From Candidatus Angelobacter sp. Gp1-AA117 (GTDB taxonomy: Bacteria; Acidobacteriota; Terriglobia; Terriglobales; Acidobacteriaceae), in contig QHVI01000022.1 of assembly GCA_003223515.1 (NCBI GenBank), positions 1 to 64,000 of the forward strand: a DNA stretch of 64,000 bases, written 5' to 3'. A model generated the notes under the pieces. That model was not told the DNA's origin and searched no databases. It saw only the letters and a list, made by a program, of their open reading frames with translations. Made by a program: the position numbers and the translations under genes. Each line of letters starts with the position of its first letter. The first letter of the stretch is position 1. Below are positions 45,601-53,866 of this stretch, piece after piece.

Positions 45601-46634
45601 ACGATGCGCAGCTTTTCTTTCATCTCATCACGCAGCTTGGCGTAGCGCTCGGCTTTGGCAGCCTGGCGCTTGAGCGAGTTCATCTGGCGGGTGACTTCGT
45701 CAAAAATGTCATTGATGCGGGCCAGATTCAGGCGCGACTGCTCCAGACGGGCTTCGGCAAGGCGCTTCTTGGTCTTGAACTTGGTAATGCCGGCGGCTTC
45801 TTCAATGATGGCGCGACGGTCGTGAGGCTTGCTGCTCAGGATCTGGCCGATGCGTCCCTGCTCGATGATGGCGTAAGACTCAGGGCCAAGGCCGGTGCCC
45901 ATGAAGATGTCCTGAATGTCACGCAGGCGGCAGAGCTTGCCGTTCAGGAGATATTCGCTCTCCCCGGTACGGAACAGGCGGCGGGTCACGACGATCTCGC
46001 CCTTGGAAAACTGCGTAGGCTTGAACTTGCGGCGACGAATCTTCAGGACAACCGAATTGGCTTCAACATGCGCTTCTGTCGCTGGGGCAGCTTCGGCCTG
46101 CGGTGCTGGTGTGGCGGGCGCATCGTCTGCTGGTGTTGCAGCGTCTTCCTGGGCGTTCGCCTCAGCAGCGTTTTCGGCTACGGCCTGGGGATCAGGCTCG
46201 CCTTCGGATTCGATCTGGTCCAGAGGGCCGGGCTGAACTTCGGCCAGATGAGCGTCGGTGGCCTCAGCGGCAGAGGCACGGATGGAGGCTTCGTCCCAAT
46301 CGTCTTCCGGCATGTCATCACGGATATCGATTTCGGTTTCGGCGGGGATGAGGCCTTCGTAAGCCTGAGGATCAATGAGGGTGAGGGAGACCTCGGCCAT
46401 GCCGGTGGGCTTGCGGTCGCGGGTGCCGGCGAAGATCACATCTTCCATGCGGACGCCGCGCAGGCTCTTGGCCGACTGCTCGCCCAATACCCATGAAATA
46501 GAGTCAGAGATATTGGATTTGCCGCAGCCATTGGGGCCGACCACGGCAGCGATGCCCTCACCAGGGAACCTCAGTTCTGTACGATCACAGAACGACTTAA
46601 ATCCGAGGATTTGTAACTTCTTTAGTTTGAGCAA
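42684..46634 (-). CDS. smc: chromosome segregation protein SMC with N-terminal insertion
   Basis: A 1316-aa protein (usual about 1180). Order: Walker A GPNGCGKSN at 33-41; an insertion of ~110 mostly acidic, Ala/Pro-rich residues at about 98-205; the N-terminal ATPase continues with VVTRRLFRTGESEYLLNGKLCRL and GTGLGPESYAIIEQGRI; long coiled coil; hinge around DELNYVVVKSWDSANAG; second coil; C-terminal signature LLSGGEKALTALSLL and Walker B FCILDEVDAPLDEANI. It condenses and segregates chromosomes with ScpAB. The start is TTG 46634, with AAGGAG upstream. It is monocistronic, with a terminator. Confidence 0.95.
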   Translation of the reverse strand: MLKLKKLQILGFKSFCDRTELRFPGEGIAAVVGPNGCGKSNISDSISWVLGEQSAKSLRGVRMEDVIFAGTRDRKPTGMAEVSLTLIDPQAYEGLIPAETEIDIRDDMPEDDWDEASIRASAAEATDAHLAEVQPGPLDQIESEGEPDPQAVAENAAEANAQEDAATPADDAPATPAPQAEAAPATEAHVEANSVVLKIRRRKFKPTQFSKGEIVVTRRLFRTGESEYLLNGKLCRLRDIQDIFMGTGLGPESYAIIEQGRIGQILSSKPHDRRAIIEEAAGITKFKTKKRLAEARLEQSRLNLARINDIFDEVTRQMNSLKRQAAKAERYAKLRDEMKEKLRIVLASKFAQMSAEETSLSVSIEGMAEEIRTRAELVNAKETEHSERTQRGYAIESEIAQNRQALNAIALETDRATSRHATNEERCSELDARSAAAHAELERAQTRLLSLETESQANRQFAESAAAEVAAAQHEWHIRQHESQAAAAALADVERHQEARRQSVLQVMSSTSQVRNQITQAEEHIASLDREALRLDREISTAQVDIENFGGKRGQIAFEFESITQTVTALAARIEDIRGQITSKRKEEDEAKHHLDSLRAEYATALGKRNSLEAVINEHGYSTESVKRLFQSRAIGNGFSPVGVLADFLEVDTRYESVVEDFLRDELNYVVVKSWDSANAGMQLLQTDVDGRATFLVHPEDAQAKFSFAVHDVPPPSYPREQLVPLKNCIRVLNGFGRSLEVILPKLRDGFIAPDKVMARGFALESPDAYFLSATGECFHNVTVTGGKQRSEGPLSLKRELREVVKLTSELEAAMQNEQARILTLGRDLQELSKLLDNLEGERREAEKQAMTSGHALKQMETELVRTGQRLDTYRLELERTKSARNDRESVLSEKRDHAAKLEQDRLMLDANITAAQEQIAYLKSARDAAAQTVSETAAKLAGLEERRRSANANLQRIEALSLEAAQRVESLKSQIESAAAEKQQRESENLQIAGRLVALATEKDAAEAVAVQLQHESEQVRARIAGIDQELKAARLELDSTRERKSELGQQLAKLQSDLAHMGDLCLNELSITAGELRASIDLPLVEGEQLTAEEIIYREMRARLEAMGPVNMMALEEYKETQQRHEFLETQRKDLLESIENTQATIKEIDEFSRQKFSEAFERINENFQFTFRKLFGGGQAFMRLTDELNTAESGIDVVASPPGKKLQNVLLLSGGEKALTALSLLVGIFQYQPSPFCILDEVDAPLDEANIGRFTELIREMAVQTQFIIITHSKKTMSVAPVMYGVTMQEPGVSKIVSVKFNQEGENTRAATA

Positions 46635-47175
46635 CTTTCCTACTCCTTCAGAAATAGGCCAAAGTCAACCCCCCATATACAACGGGGTGGATTTATGAGT
46701 GCGAACAGCGTGGGCCTCTTAGCTGGAGTAGAGGTCGTCCTGTTCCCGTTAATGTACCTTCAGAGTTAACGGGGGTCAAGCCATAAGCCCACAATATGTT
46801 GTGGATAAATAGCCGAACGTACAGCATCTCGCACAATGTTTGCACCACTTGGCCGAAAATATTCCCGATGAGGTGTTGGACTACCAAGAGGAGGGGAGAA
46901 TCGGAGAGCCAGAACATGGTACTCCTGAAGAATGCCCAATTCAAGTGCAATCAGGGAAATCTTAGATCGGGTGATCTGGTGACCGGGTGATCGGGTGATC
47001 TGGTGCGAGGAGACGCAGATTCGTTTGCGCAACTGTTTCGAATCCCCCTGACGTTTGGTTGGTTGAAAATTCTCTTGGAATTTGTATTGGAGGATCTGGC
47101 AATAACCAATCAGCTCAGGCCCATCTGCGGGCATATAATCAGTGCCCATTGCAATCAATGCTAAGAGGTGAACCT
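46635..47175. other. gap with a short inverted repeat and GGTGATCGGG wording
   Basis: No convincing gene. It contains CCCGTTAA / TTAACGGG (46747-46776) and CCACAA-TATG-TTGTGG (46789-46804), possible hairpins, plus a short tandem GATCGGGTGATCTGGTGACC run at about 46965-47005, related to 12766-12790. Base composition becomes more A+T-rich toward 47100. Confidence 0.4.
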
Positions 47176-48210
47176 ATGCCGGTCGAATCTGTAAGAATTC
47201 ATATCGAAACGCGTGAGCGCGGGTTTCGGTCAGAGGATCCACGGAATGAATTTTGGTCGCCTCTGCGCAATTCAGAGGAATTTTCAAACAAGAAGATTTC
47301 AGACTTGGAAGGCAAGCTTTGCAGAGAGTTTGGTCCAACACTACAAACTTTGTTAGTCGATAGCATCTCTTCGGGGCTCAAAAAAACAGAGATCGAGTCT
47401 TCCAATTCTTATTTTGACTTCGAACGTTTTTATATGCATTTGGGACCAGACTCCCGGGCTGAACGCGCGTTCCAGTTTTCGGAAGCATATTCAAAATACC
47501 TGGATTATCGCATTGAACTGCTTCGGGCAAATCCAGCGATTGGTGAAGCACGGACGCGAATTGCCGATGCAACTGGAATGATGTTCGCAGCCAAAATTCT
47601 CGGATATTCAAGTCTGGAAATGGGACTTTCGGTCGGATCCATCGAGAAGGCAGCTAAAGTTTTTAATGATAATTTTGATTCATTTCGTGTGTTTCTGGAA
47701 GCTTTTGTGCCACTTGCATTCAGTAGTGTTTTTACTGAAGAATTTGCAGATCAACTAACATTTGACATTGACTTACCACCTTCTTTGAAAAATGCTTTTG
47801 AAGGGGCAAGTGAGAACCGCAGAATTGGAAATGGCGGCGATGCTGTCGTGCAATCAGCGTTGGTTCCCAATCAGCCAATGCCTGGCTCAACCCGTGAGCG
47901 CGCTGAGTGGCTTTGGAAACTTGCTAATGGATCACTTGTCGTTCCCCTTGTCTTAGCTTTGATCGTGATGTACTTCGGAATGAGGCAAATTTCTGAAATT
48001 CACGCCAATGAGCATGAAACGCTAAAACCAATTCTTCAGCATCAACTAGAGGTAATGCGGGAAGACCGACTTAGATTCGAGGAAGATAGACAGAGGTTCG
48101 CCGTAATCTTTCAGACTCAGACTATCGATAAACTTGGACAAAAGAACGCGTCAGTCCCGAAGGTAGCCGTAAATGAGAATGCTCCGCTCCCGCAGCCAAT
48201 TTCTAAGTAA
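47176..48210 (+). CDS. orphan membrane-anchored protein with coiled-coil tail
   Basis: A 344-aa protein from ATG 47176, preceded by AGAGGTGA. The frame is open from 47059, but that part carries no ribosome site. The N-terminal ~245 residues are soluble and mostly helical (RTRIADATGMMFAAKILGYSSL, EAFVPLAFSSVFTEEFADQL). One membrane helix lies at about 253-272 (LVVPLVLALIVMYFGM). The C-terminal ~70 residues form a coiled coil (LQHQLEVMREDRLRFEEDRQRF). No family was recognised. Codon and base use are A+T-richer than the neighbours, suggesting transfer. It sits next to a broken four-helix-bundle gene. Confidence 0.65.
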   Translation: MPVESVRIHIETRERGFRSEDPRNEFWSPLRNSEEFSNKKISDLEGKLCREFGPTLQTLLVDSISSGLKKTEIESSNSYFDFERFYMHLGPDSRAERAFQFSEAYSKYLDYRIELLRANPAIGEARTRIADATGMMFAAKILGYSSLEMGLSVGSIEKAAKVFNDNFDSFRVFLEAFVPLAFSSVFTEEFADQLTFDIDLPPSLKNAFEGASENRRIGNGGDAVVQSALVPNQPMPGSTRERAEWLWKLANGSLVVPLVLALIVMYFGMRQISEIHANEHETLKPILQHQLEVMREDRLRFEEDRQRFAVIFQTQTIDKLGQKNASVPKVAVNENAPLPQPISK

Positions 48211-48279
48211 CTGGCACAAGTTTACGATATTGGCCTCCGATCCGGCGATTCCAACGATCGCGCCTTATGACGGCAATCC

Positions 48280-48635
48280 TTACATTTTCGCGGTGCGGCG
48301 GGAGGCGGAGAAGATTGAGAGAAGTTGATTCGCTTCGGCGAGCAGGTTTTCGAGTTTAGAGGGCTCGACTATTCCGCTTTCGGCCAGCAATTCTAACCAA
48401 AGCACTGTTTCATCGGCTTCTTCTACAACGACCCCGAGTTTAGCGATGAACTCAGCTCTGGAACGTGCCCGGCCCACAGCACGATAATTGGCGGCATGCT
48501 GGTAGCGGAGCGCAGGATTTGATTGCAGATCACATTTGCTTCACGCCTGTTGGGCAAAGCTTGCGACATGCGAATGATTCGTAGCGCGAAATCCTTTGTC
48601 CGCTTTCGCAGCTCCTGATGCTTTTCTAAGCTCAT
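48280..48635 (-). pseudogene. frameshifted four-helix-bundle (23S rRNA intervening-sequence) protein
   Basis: Two overlapping frames together give one four-helix-bundle protein. MSLEKHQELRKRTKDFALRI to ILRSATSMP lies in the first (from 48635). VGRARSRAEFIAKLGVVVEEADETVLWLELLAESG to LLSIFSASRR lies in the second (to 48280). A single base missing near 48490-48494 (ATGCCGCCAAT where ATGCCGGCCAAT would keep frame) accounts for the break. The family is found inside 23S rRNA insertions and also as small stand-alone genes of unknown role. It may be real decay or a sequencing error. Confidence 0.75.
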
Positions 48636-48667
48636 TGTTCCAGGTCAGATCACCCGATCTACCGATT

Positions 48668-50038
48668 TTATCGTCCTAACTTTTCGAAGAAGCGAATGAT
48701 CGATTCGATTCCCCGGTAGAAATTGGGAATGTGGAATTTTTCGTTGGGGGCGTGGAGGTTGTCGTCAGGCAGGCCGAAGCCCATCATTACGCTGGGAATC
48801 TTCAGGTACTTTTCGAAATCGGCGACGATGGGAATGGAGCCTCCGGAGCGAATGTAGACCGTGTCTTTGCCGAAGACTTCTTTCATGGCTTCGGTCGAGG
48901 CCTTCACGTATTCATTGTCGGTGCGGATCACGATGGGATCGGCGAGGCTGTATTGCTTGATTTTCAAATCAACGCCTCTGGGCTTCAGGGAGTTTACGAA
49001 GTCGCTGTAGAGCTTGAAGACTTCGTCAGGGCGCTGGTCGGGGACGAGGCGCATGGAAATCTTGGCCGACGCTTTCGCGGGAATCACGGTTTTGGCGCCT
49101 GCACCGATGAATCCGCCGGGCATACCGTGAATTTCGAGAGTGGGACGCACCCAGGTGCGTTCCAGCACGGAGTAGCCGGGTTCACCGGTGAGTTCCTTTG
49201 ATCCGACTTCGGTTTTGCGATAGTGCTCTTCATCAAAGGGCAGTGATTTCCAGGCGTTCAATTCGTCGCCGCTAGGCTTGGCAACGCGATCATAGAAGCC
49301 GGGGATCAGGACTTTGCCGTTTTCATCTTTCAACTTGGAGATGATGCGGGCCAACGCCTCAAAGGGATTGGGGGCAGCACCGCCATAGATTCCGGAGTGC
49401 AGATCGGTCATGGCTCCGGTCATCTCGACTTCGGTGTAAACCATGCCGCGTAGACCGACGCATAGAGTGGGAAGGTCAGGGGCGAACATTTCCGTGTCTG
49501 ACACCAGAGCGAAGTCGGCCTTGAGCCGACTGGAGTGCTCACGGACAAACTTGGCGATGGATTCGCCGCCCACTTCTTCCTCGCCTTCCACGATGAGGCG
49601 CACGTTGAGGGGCAGCTTGCCGGTGGAGCGCATGAGCGCCTCAATGGATTTGAGGTGCATGTACATCTGTCCTTTGTCATCCACGGCGCCACGGGCATAG
49701 AGGTTCTGGTTGCGCTCGGTAGGCTCGAAGGGTGGAGACTTCCATTCGTCGAGCGGATCGGGGGGCTGGACATCATAGTGTCCGTAGCAAAGCACGGTAG
49801 GCTTGCCGGGAGCATGCAGCCAGTCGGCGTAGACCAGCGGGTGTCCCTGGGTGGCGATGATCTCGACATTTTCCAGGCCGATGGCGCGCATCTGGTTAGC
49901 GATGAAGGCGGCGGCGCGCTGCACATCGTCTTTATGCTGCGGCAGGGTGCTGACGCTGGGAATGCGGAGCAGGTCTTTGAGTTCACCGAGAAAGCGCTGC
50001 TGGTTTTCTTTTGCGTAAGTAACTGCAGAGGATGCCAT
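48668..50038 (-). CDS. M20-family metallodipeptidase
   Basis: About 456 aa from ATG 50038, which has GGGAG upstream; the longer frame to 50173 adds a non-homologous tail. Metal-site motifs: VLCYGHYDVQPP (His), RGAVDDKGQMYMH (bridging Asp), VEGEEEVGG (catalytic Glu/metal), LVSDTEMFAPDLPT, and the dimerisation domain with GGFIGAGAKTVIPAKASAKISMRLVPDQ. It cleaves dipeptides or related amides in the cytoplasm. It resembles the acidobacterial dipeptidases annotated as M20/CNDP-like. Confidence 0.92.
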   Translation of the reverse strand: MASSAVTYAKENQQRFLGELKDLLRIPSVSTLPQHKDDVQRAAAFIANQMRAIGLENVEIIATQGHPLVYADWLHAPGKPTVLCYGHYDVQPPDPLDEWKSPPFEPTERNQNLYARGAVDDKGQMYMHLKSIEALMRSTGKLPLNVRLIVEGEEEVGGESIAKFVREHSSRLKADFALVSDTEMFAPDLPTLCVGLRGMVYTEVEMTGAMTDLHSGIYGGAAPNPFEALARIISKLKDENGKVLIPGFYDRVAKPSGDELNAWKSLPFDEEHYRKTEVGSKELTGEPGYSVLERTWVRPTLEIHGMPGGFIGAGAKTVIPAKASAKISMRLVPDQRPDEVFKLYSDFVNSLKPRGVDLKIKQYSLADPIVIRTDNEYVKASTEAMKEVFGKDTVYIRSGGSIPIVADFEKYLKIPSVMMGFGLPDDNLHAPNEKFHIPNFYRGIESIIRFFEKLGR

Positions 50039-50292
50039 ATCAATTCTCCCGAACCATGAAGTATAACGCGAGGGAGCACTTAAGCACTCAGCAGCTCGCA
50101 AAACCAAAACCTTACCGCAGATGACACTGATGACACTGATCGGGTTTCGCGGGGAGAGACTCCAGTGTTCCAATAAAGAAGGTGGGTCCTCAAAAGTATT
50201 GGAAAAAAGAGAAACAGAATTAAATCAGTAGCTTAGGTGGATTCTCCGGCTCAAAGTGTTCAGTTGCTGGGCCACTTCTATATGATAGTAAG

Positions 50293-50907
50293 GTGAGTTC
50301 TGAATCTACAGTGCGCAGGATGGCTGAGGCGGATTTTCCGACCCGCTGGGGGCATTTCCGTATCCTGGGATTTGAAGGGAAGTTCGGGGACGACCGCCGG
50401 GTGGAATCTGCCGTCGCTCTGGTCCTGGGGGACATTCATTCTGCACCGCCCCTGGTGCGAATCCACTCACAATGTCTGACCGGTGATGTGTTTGGCTCTT
50501 TGCGGTGCGATTGCCGCCAGCAGCTTGAGCTGGCGCTTCAGCTTATCGGGCAGGGAGGAGCCGGTGTGCTGGTCTACGAACAGCAGGAAGGCAGAGGGAT
50601 TGGGTTGATGGCCAAGCTGCAGGCTTATGAGTTGCAGGATAAAGGTCGTGACACGGTGCAGGCGAATGAAGAACTGGGGTTCAAGGCGGATCATCGCGAG
50701 TTTCAGTTACCCGCTGAGGTATTGAAGGCATTGGGAGTGAAAGAAGTGCGGCTGCTTTCGAATAATCCGCAGAAAGTGGCAGCCATGGAAAATGCCGGGA
50801 TCAAGGTGGTGGAGCGGGTGCCGTGCGAGGTGGAACCGAATGCGGCATCGGAGAGGTATCTGAATACCAAGAAGGAAAAGATGGGGCATTTGTTTACTAC
50901 GCGCTGA
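50293..50907 (+). CDS. ribA: GTP cyclohydrolase II
   Basis: A 204-aa enzyme that opens GTP to the pyrimidine precursor of riboflavin. Zinc ligands C61, C72 and C74 lie in CLTGDVFGSLRCDCRQQ. QEGRGIGLMAKLQAYELQD, GFKADHREF and LLSNNPQKVAAMENAGIKV are diagnostic. It is a stand-alone RibA without the RibB domain. GTG 50293 is taken as start, with AGTAAGG directly upstream; ATG 50320 is an alternative. No other rib gene is in the window. Confidence 0.94.
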   Translation: MSSESTVRRMAEADFPTRWGHFRILGFEGKFGDDRRVESAVALVLGDIHSAPPLVRIHSQCLTGDVFGSLRCDCRQQLELALQLIGQGGAGVLVYEQQEGRGIGLMAKLQAYELQDKGRDTVQANEELGFKADHREFQLPAEVLKALGVKEVRLLSNNPQKVAAMENAGIKVVERVPCEVEPNAASERYLNTKKEKMGHLFTTR

Positions 50908-51035
50908 AAGCTTATTGCTGAGAGAAGCTGCTGGCTGCTGGCTGCTAGCTGCTAGCTACTGGGAAAATCAAAAGCAAATCGTCGTATTCCCTGACGTCCT
51001 CCGTAGTTATAGAGTTCCCGAGCTTCGCTCGGAAT

Positions 51036-51905
51036 TCACAAACCCACAGAATCATTCACCAGGGATAGCAACTCTTCTTTGTGCGCTGATGGTAGATCCA
51101 TGAGTGCGGATTTCACTAAGGCGCGATAGACCTCGGTTGCTCCTGGCACGTCTTTCAAGTTCTGCAGGTGGCGATGGATGGTGTTGATGTCTCCGCGCTT
51201 GATAGGGCCGCTGAAAGCTGCGGCCGGGCCGCCTTTCAGGTAATTCTCAAGAGTCTGCAGCAGGATAGGGCGCATGATGGTGCGAAGTTGTTTCCGGGTG
51301 AGACCTGCGGCCGTGCCAACTCGTTCGGCAGTGACTAGTGTGGCCACGATCATGGGTGACGAGAACGAGCCCAACGCGTGGTAGAGCACCTTGGCTTCTT
51401 TCCTGATCTCAAAGATTTCTGCTTTGAGTGCCTTTACAATCTGCCGGGCTGCGGCCATGGCGCGGCGGTCACCTTCCACGGCAAAAGGCACGTCGGCGAA
51501 CCGGGGCGTGGTTCCCAGCACAAAGGTCATCATGGGATGCAAGGAGGCGGTGTGAGCGCCGACTGCTTGCAGCGGGGCAAGCACATCACTGGTCAGAGCG
51601 CCGCTGGAGTGCAGGACGATTTTATTTTTCCATCCGGGCTGCTGGGCCAGCAGGCGGGCGGTTTCAGCAAGAGAGTCGTCCGTGTGGCAGAGCCAGATGA
51701 TCTGTGAGGCCGGGATGACCTGGTCGAGTGAGAGCGATTTTGTTTTCAATTTTTTTGCCAGTGCAGCGGCACGCTTGCGTGAAGCCTGGTTATGGCGATG
51801 GACGATTGCGTCAATCTTGTAGCCCGCGGATTTCAAGGCAGGGCCGAGCGCGTGGGCGAGGCTGCCGGCGCCGATCAAAGTCACTGTCACTGGTTTGGCT
51901 TTCAC
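51036..51905 (-). CDS. DUF2520 Rossmann-fold dehydrogenase-like protein
   Basis: A 289-aa protein. The N-terminal NAD(P)-binding fold VTLIGAGSLAHALGPALKSAGYKI is followed by WLCHTDDSLAETARLL and LHSSGALTSDVLAPL. The C-terminal helical domain (YHALGSFSSPMIVATLVTAERVG, GPIKRGDINTIHRHLQNL) is the DUF2520 signature. Family members are predicted oxidoreductases of unknown substrate, sometimes linked to pantothenate synthesis. It is divergent from the Nudix gene; the gap carries an AAAAGACGCAAAGGGCGC repeat. Confidence 0.85.
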   Translation of the reverse strand: MKAKPVTVTLIGAGSLAHALGPALKSAGYKIDAIVHRHNQASRKRAAALAKKLKTKSLSLDQVIPASQIIWLCHTDDSLAETARLLAQQPGWKNKIVLHSSGALTSDVLAPLQAVGAHTASLHPMMTFVLGTTPRFADVPFAVEGDRRAMAAARQIVKALKAEIFEIRKEAKVLYHALGSFSSPMIVATLVTAERVGTAAGLTRKQLRTIMRPILLQTLENYLKGGPAAAFSGPIKRGDINTIHRHLQNLKDVPGATEVYRALVKSALMDLPSAHKEELLSLVNDSVGL

Positions 51906-52036
51906 TGGTTCAATTTAACCGCAAAAGACGCAAAGGGCGCAAAGGTAGTGAGTATTTAGTTCGTAGTATTTAGTACTTGGCAAAAGCTCACTGCAACCAA
52001 ATTCTCTCTGCCAGTCCAGACATTTATATTGTTGAT

Positions 52037-52624
52037 ATGGCTAAAGAGGCTTCGAAGAGCGGTGTGCGGGTGGTTTCGTCCAAGACGGTTTTCAAGGGGC
52101 CGGTGTTCAGCGTGGTTTCTGATGAGGTGCATGAGCCGGACAATGTTCATGCGCGGCGGGATGTTATCCGGCATCCGGGTTCGATTGTAGTGCTGGCAGT
52201 GGACGATTCGGGCAAAGAGCCGCGGGTTCTGCTGGAGCGCCAATACCGTTATGCGGCCAACGAGCGGTTGTGGGAGTTGCCGGCGGGGCGCATCGATGAG
52301 GGTGAGAACGAGTTGGCTGCGGCCAAGAGGGAGTTGATCGAAGAGACCGGGTTCACGGCCAGCAAGTGGCAACGAGCTTTGTTCTTTTATGTGAGTCCCG
52401 GATTTCTGGATGAGACGATGAGCGTCTACATGGCGCAAGGGCTCAAACGGGGCGAGGCGCAGCCGGAAGAGGATGAGCGTATTTCTATCCGGTTCTTTCC
52501 TCTGAGCCAGGCGGTGCAGATGGCAATTTCAGGAAAGATCAAGGACGCCAAGACCATCGCGTCAGTCCTGTGGCTGGAAAAGAAACAGGGAACCGCGCCT
52601 AAGCGCAATATCGTTAAGCGATAG
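52037..52624 (+). CDS. Nudix hydrolase, ADP-ribose pyrophosphatase-like
   Basis: About 195 aa from ATG 52037; the longer frame from 51977 lies in repeat-like sequence. The Nudix box runs from G84 to about G105: GRIDEGENELAAAKREL then IEETG, followed by the 16-residue-later FFYVSPGFLDE segment typical of ADP-sugar pyrophosphatases. LPAGRIDEGE and LLERQYRYAANERLWELPAG also fit NudF. It probably cleaves ADP-ribose to AMP and ribose-5-phosphate. It is a single gene. Confidence 0.9.
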   Translation: MAKEASKSGVRVVSSKTVFKGPVFSVVSDEVHEPDNVHARRDVIRHPGSIVVLAVDDSGKEPRVLLERQYRYAANERLWELPAGRIDEGENELAAAKRELIEETGFTASKWQRALFFYVSPGFLDETMSVYMAQGLKRGEAQPEEDERISIRFFPLSQAVQMAISGKIKDAKTIASVLWLEKKQGTAPKRNIVKR

Positions 52625-52701
52625 ATCGGTCAAAGTGCGTCAATTGTGCGGTTTAATGCGGGTTTTGCCCGTTTGGAGCTGCGGTACGACTGTTTACTAA
52701 G

Positions 52702-52730
52702 TTGACAACCTTGCCAAAACCTAGGAAAAT
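52702..52730 (+). promoter_or_regulatory. candidate sigma-70 promoter of the cold-shock gene
   Basis: TTGACA at 52702-52707, a 17-base spacer, then GAAAAT at 52725-52730. Start of transcription near 52737 would give a 5' leader of about 160 bases before the csp GTG, as in other cold-shock mRNAs. Confidence 0.5.
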
Positions 52731-52896
52731 AAAGAAAAGCCAAAGTAGCGGGTACCAAGACGTACAAGGCAGGAGGATGTTACCTCCGGAATCCTGCGTC
52801 CCTCCTTAAGCGGTGGCAAAATCCCAGTAGAAAGTGAAAGACGGTCCCGGGAGTTCTGCACGACCTTGAGCCCTCGGTCCAGTTGGAGTAAGGAAC

Positions 52897-53121
52897 GTGT
52901 CTCGAATAAAAGGTAAAGTGAAGTGGTTTAACAATGCAAAGGGCTTCGGCTTCATCGGACGGGATGAAGGCCCTGATGTTTTTGTTCACTATAGCGCCAT
53001 CCACTCTGAAGGCTACAAGAGCCTGCAGGAAGGTGATGACGTGGAGTTTGAAATCGTGCAGGGACAGAAAGGCCCCCAGGCTGAAAACGTCACCAAGGCG
53101 GAGCAGCCTCACACTGCCTGA
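52897..53121 (+). CDS. cspA: cold-shock protein
   Basis: A 74-aa OB-fold nucleic-acid-binding protein. RNP1 KGFGFIGR and RNP2 VFVHYSAI are intact, with [15 protein letters not shown] at the start. It melts structured RNA, especially in the cold. GTG 52897 is preceded by GGAGTAAGGA. A long leader and an upstream TTGACA promoter precede it, and a strong terminator follows 29 bases later, so it is a stand-alone transcript. The symbol is by similarity; the paralogue class is not resolved. Confidence 0.95.
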   Translation: MSRIKGKVKWFNNAKGFGFIGRDEGPDVFVHYSAIHSEGYKSLQEGDDVEFEIVQGQKGPQAENVTKAEQPHTA

Positions 53122-53149
53122 TTCAATAACCCCTGGTTGAATCTCTTCG

Positions 53150-53181
53150 AGACCCGGCTCTGTTCGCCGGGTCTTTGTTTT
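53150..53181 (+). terminator. rho-independent terminator after csp
   Basis: AGACCCGGC / GCCGGGTCT, a 9-bp perfect stem with a 7-base loop followed by TTGTTTT. It lies 29 bases after the csp stop. Confidence 0.9.
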
Positions 53182-53260
53182 GTTAGAAGAAGTAGTTAGT
53201 ACTTAGTATTTACTACTTAGGAAAACCAGGAAAACCTCTACCCAAGAGGCGCGCAGAGAC

Positions 53261-53583
53261 CGCAGCGTAGCGAAGCCACAACCTTTTACCACAGCGTAGC
53301 GAAGCCACAACCAAAACCTTTTACCGCAGCGTAGCGAAGCCACAACCAAAACCTTTTACCGCAGTCGGACATGGGACTAACGTCCCACCCAGAAAACATG
53401 AAAATTGCGCTTCGGGTTAAGGTATCCACCGTAAGCACCCAGCTATTTTTAGGGCAGAGGACGCAGAGGAAGCAACGTAATTTATGTGTATTGGATCTGG
53501 CAGCGTGTTGCTCCCTATGGACCGCATCCATCCTTCGCTGCGCGGGAGAATTCGTCGCAAGTAGAGAAGAATTCGAACGCTAG
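53261..53583. repeat. short tandem GCGTAGCGAAGCCACAACC array plus composite repeat
   Basis: GCGTAGCGAAGCCACAACC occurs three times, at about 53264, 53294 and 53329, joined by CAAAACCTTTTACCGCA. From 53455 a GAGGACGCAGAGG module leads into GTTGCTCCCTATGGACCGCA and GCGGGAGAATTCGTCGCAAG, shared with 36780-36880. The remainder of the 745-base gap before polX holds only degenerate wording (CCTTTGCGCCCTTAGCG, GACTGCTGACTGCTGACTGC). Confidence 0.7.
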
Positions 53584-53866
53584 TAATAAAGGGCACAGAG
53601 GAAAGGTGTTGGAGATATGGGAAGTAAGCCGCGAATGACGCGAATCGCGCAAATTTACGCGAATCAGAAGATTGGGTAAAGCGCAGAAAAAGCCCCCAGA
53701 AATTCTTCGCGGCGTGGACGAATTTGATGGTCAGTAATGCAGAGGCCGCAGAGTTCGCAGAGAACTTTGAAATTCCTCTATGGCTACCTTTGCGCCCTTA
53801 GCGTTCATTGCGGTGAATGCTTGACTGCTGACTGCTGACTGCTCTCACATTTAGAATCCAAGTGAC

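Noticed and set aside
45321-46496. A 391-codon + frame opposite smc
   Set aside because: Composition is the shadow of smc (Gly/Leu/Ala-rich, no motifs); smc on - is certain.
46744-46804. Possible tRNA or regulatory RNA upstream of the orphan gene
   Set aside because: The two short hairpins do not form a cloverleaf and have no conserved-looking loops.
51956-52438. A 160-codon - frame over the Nudix gene
   Set aside because: The Nudix box on + is complete; the - frame has no recognisable features.
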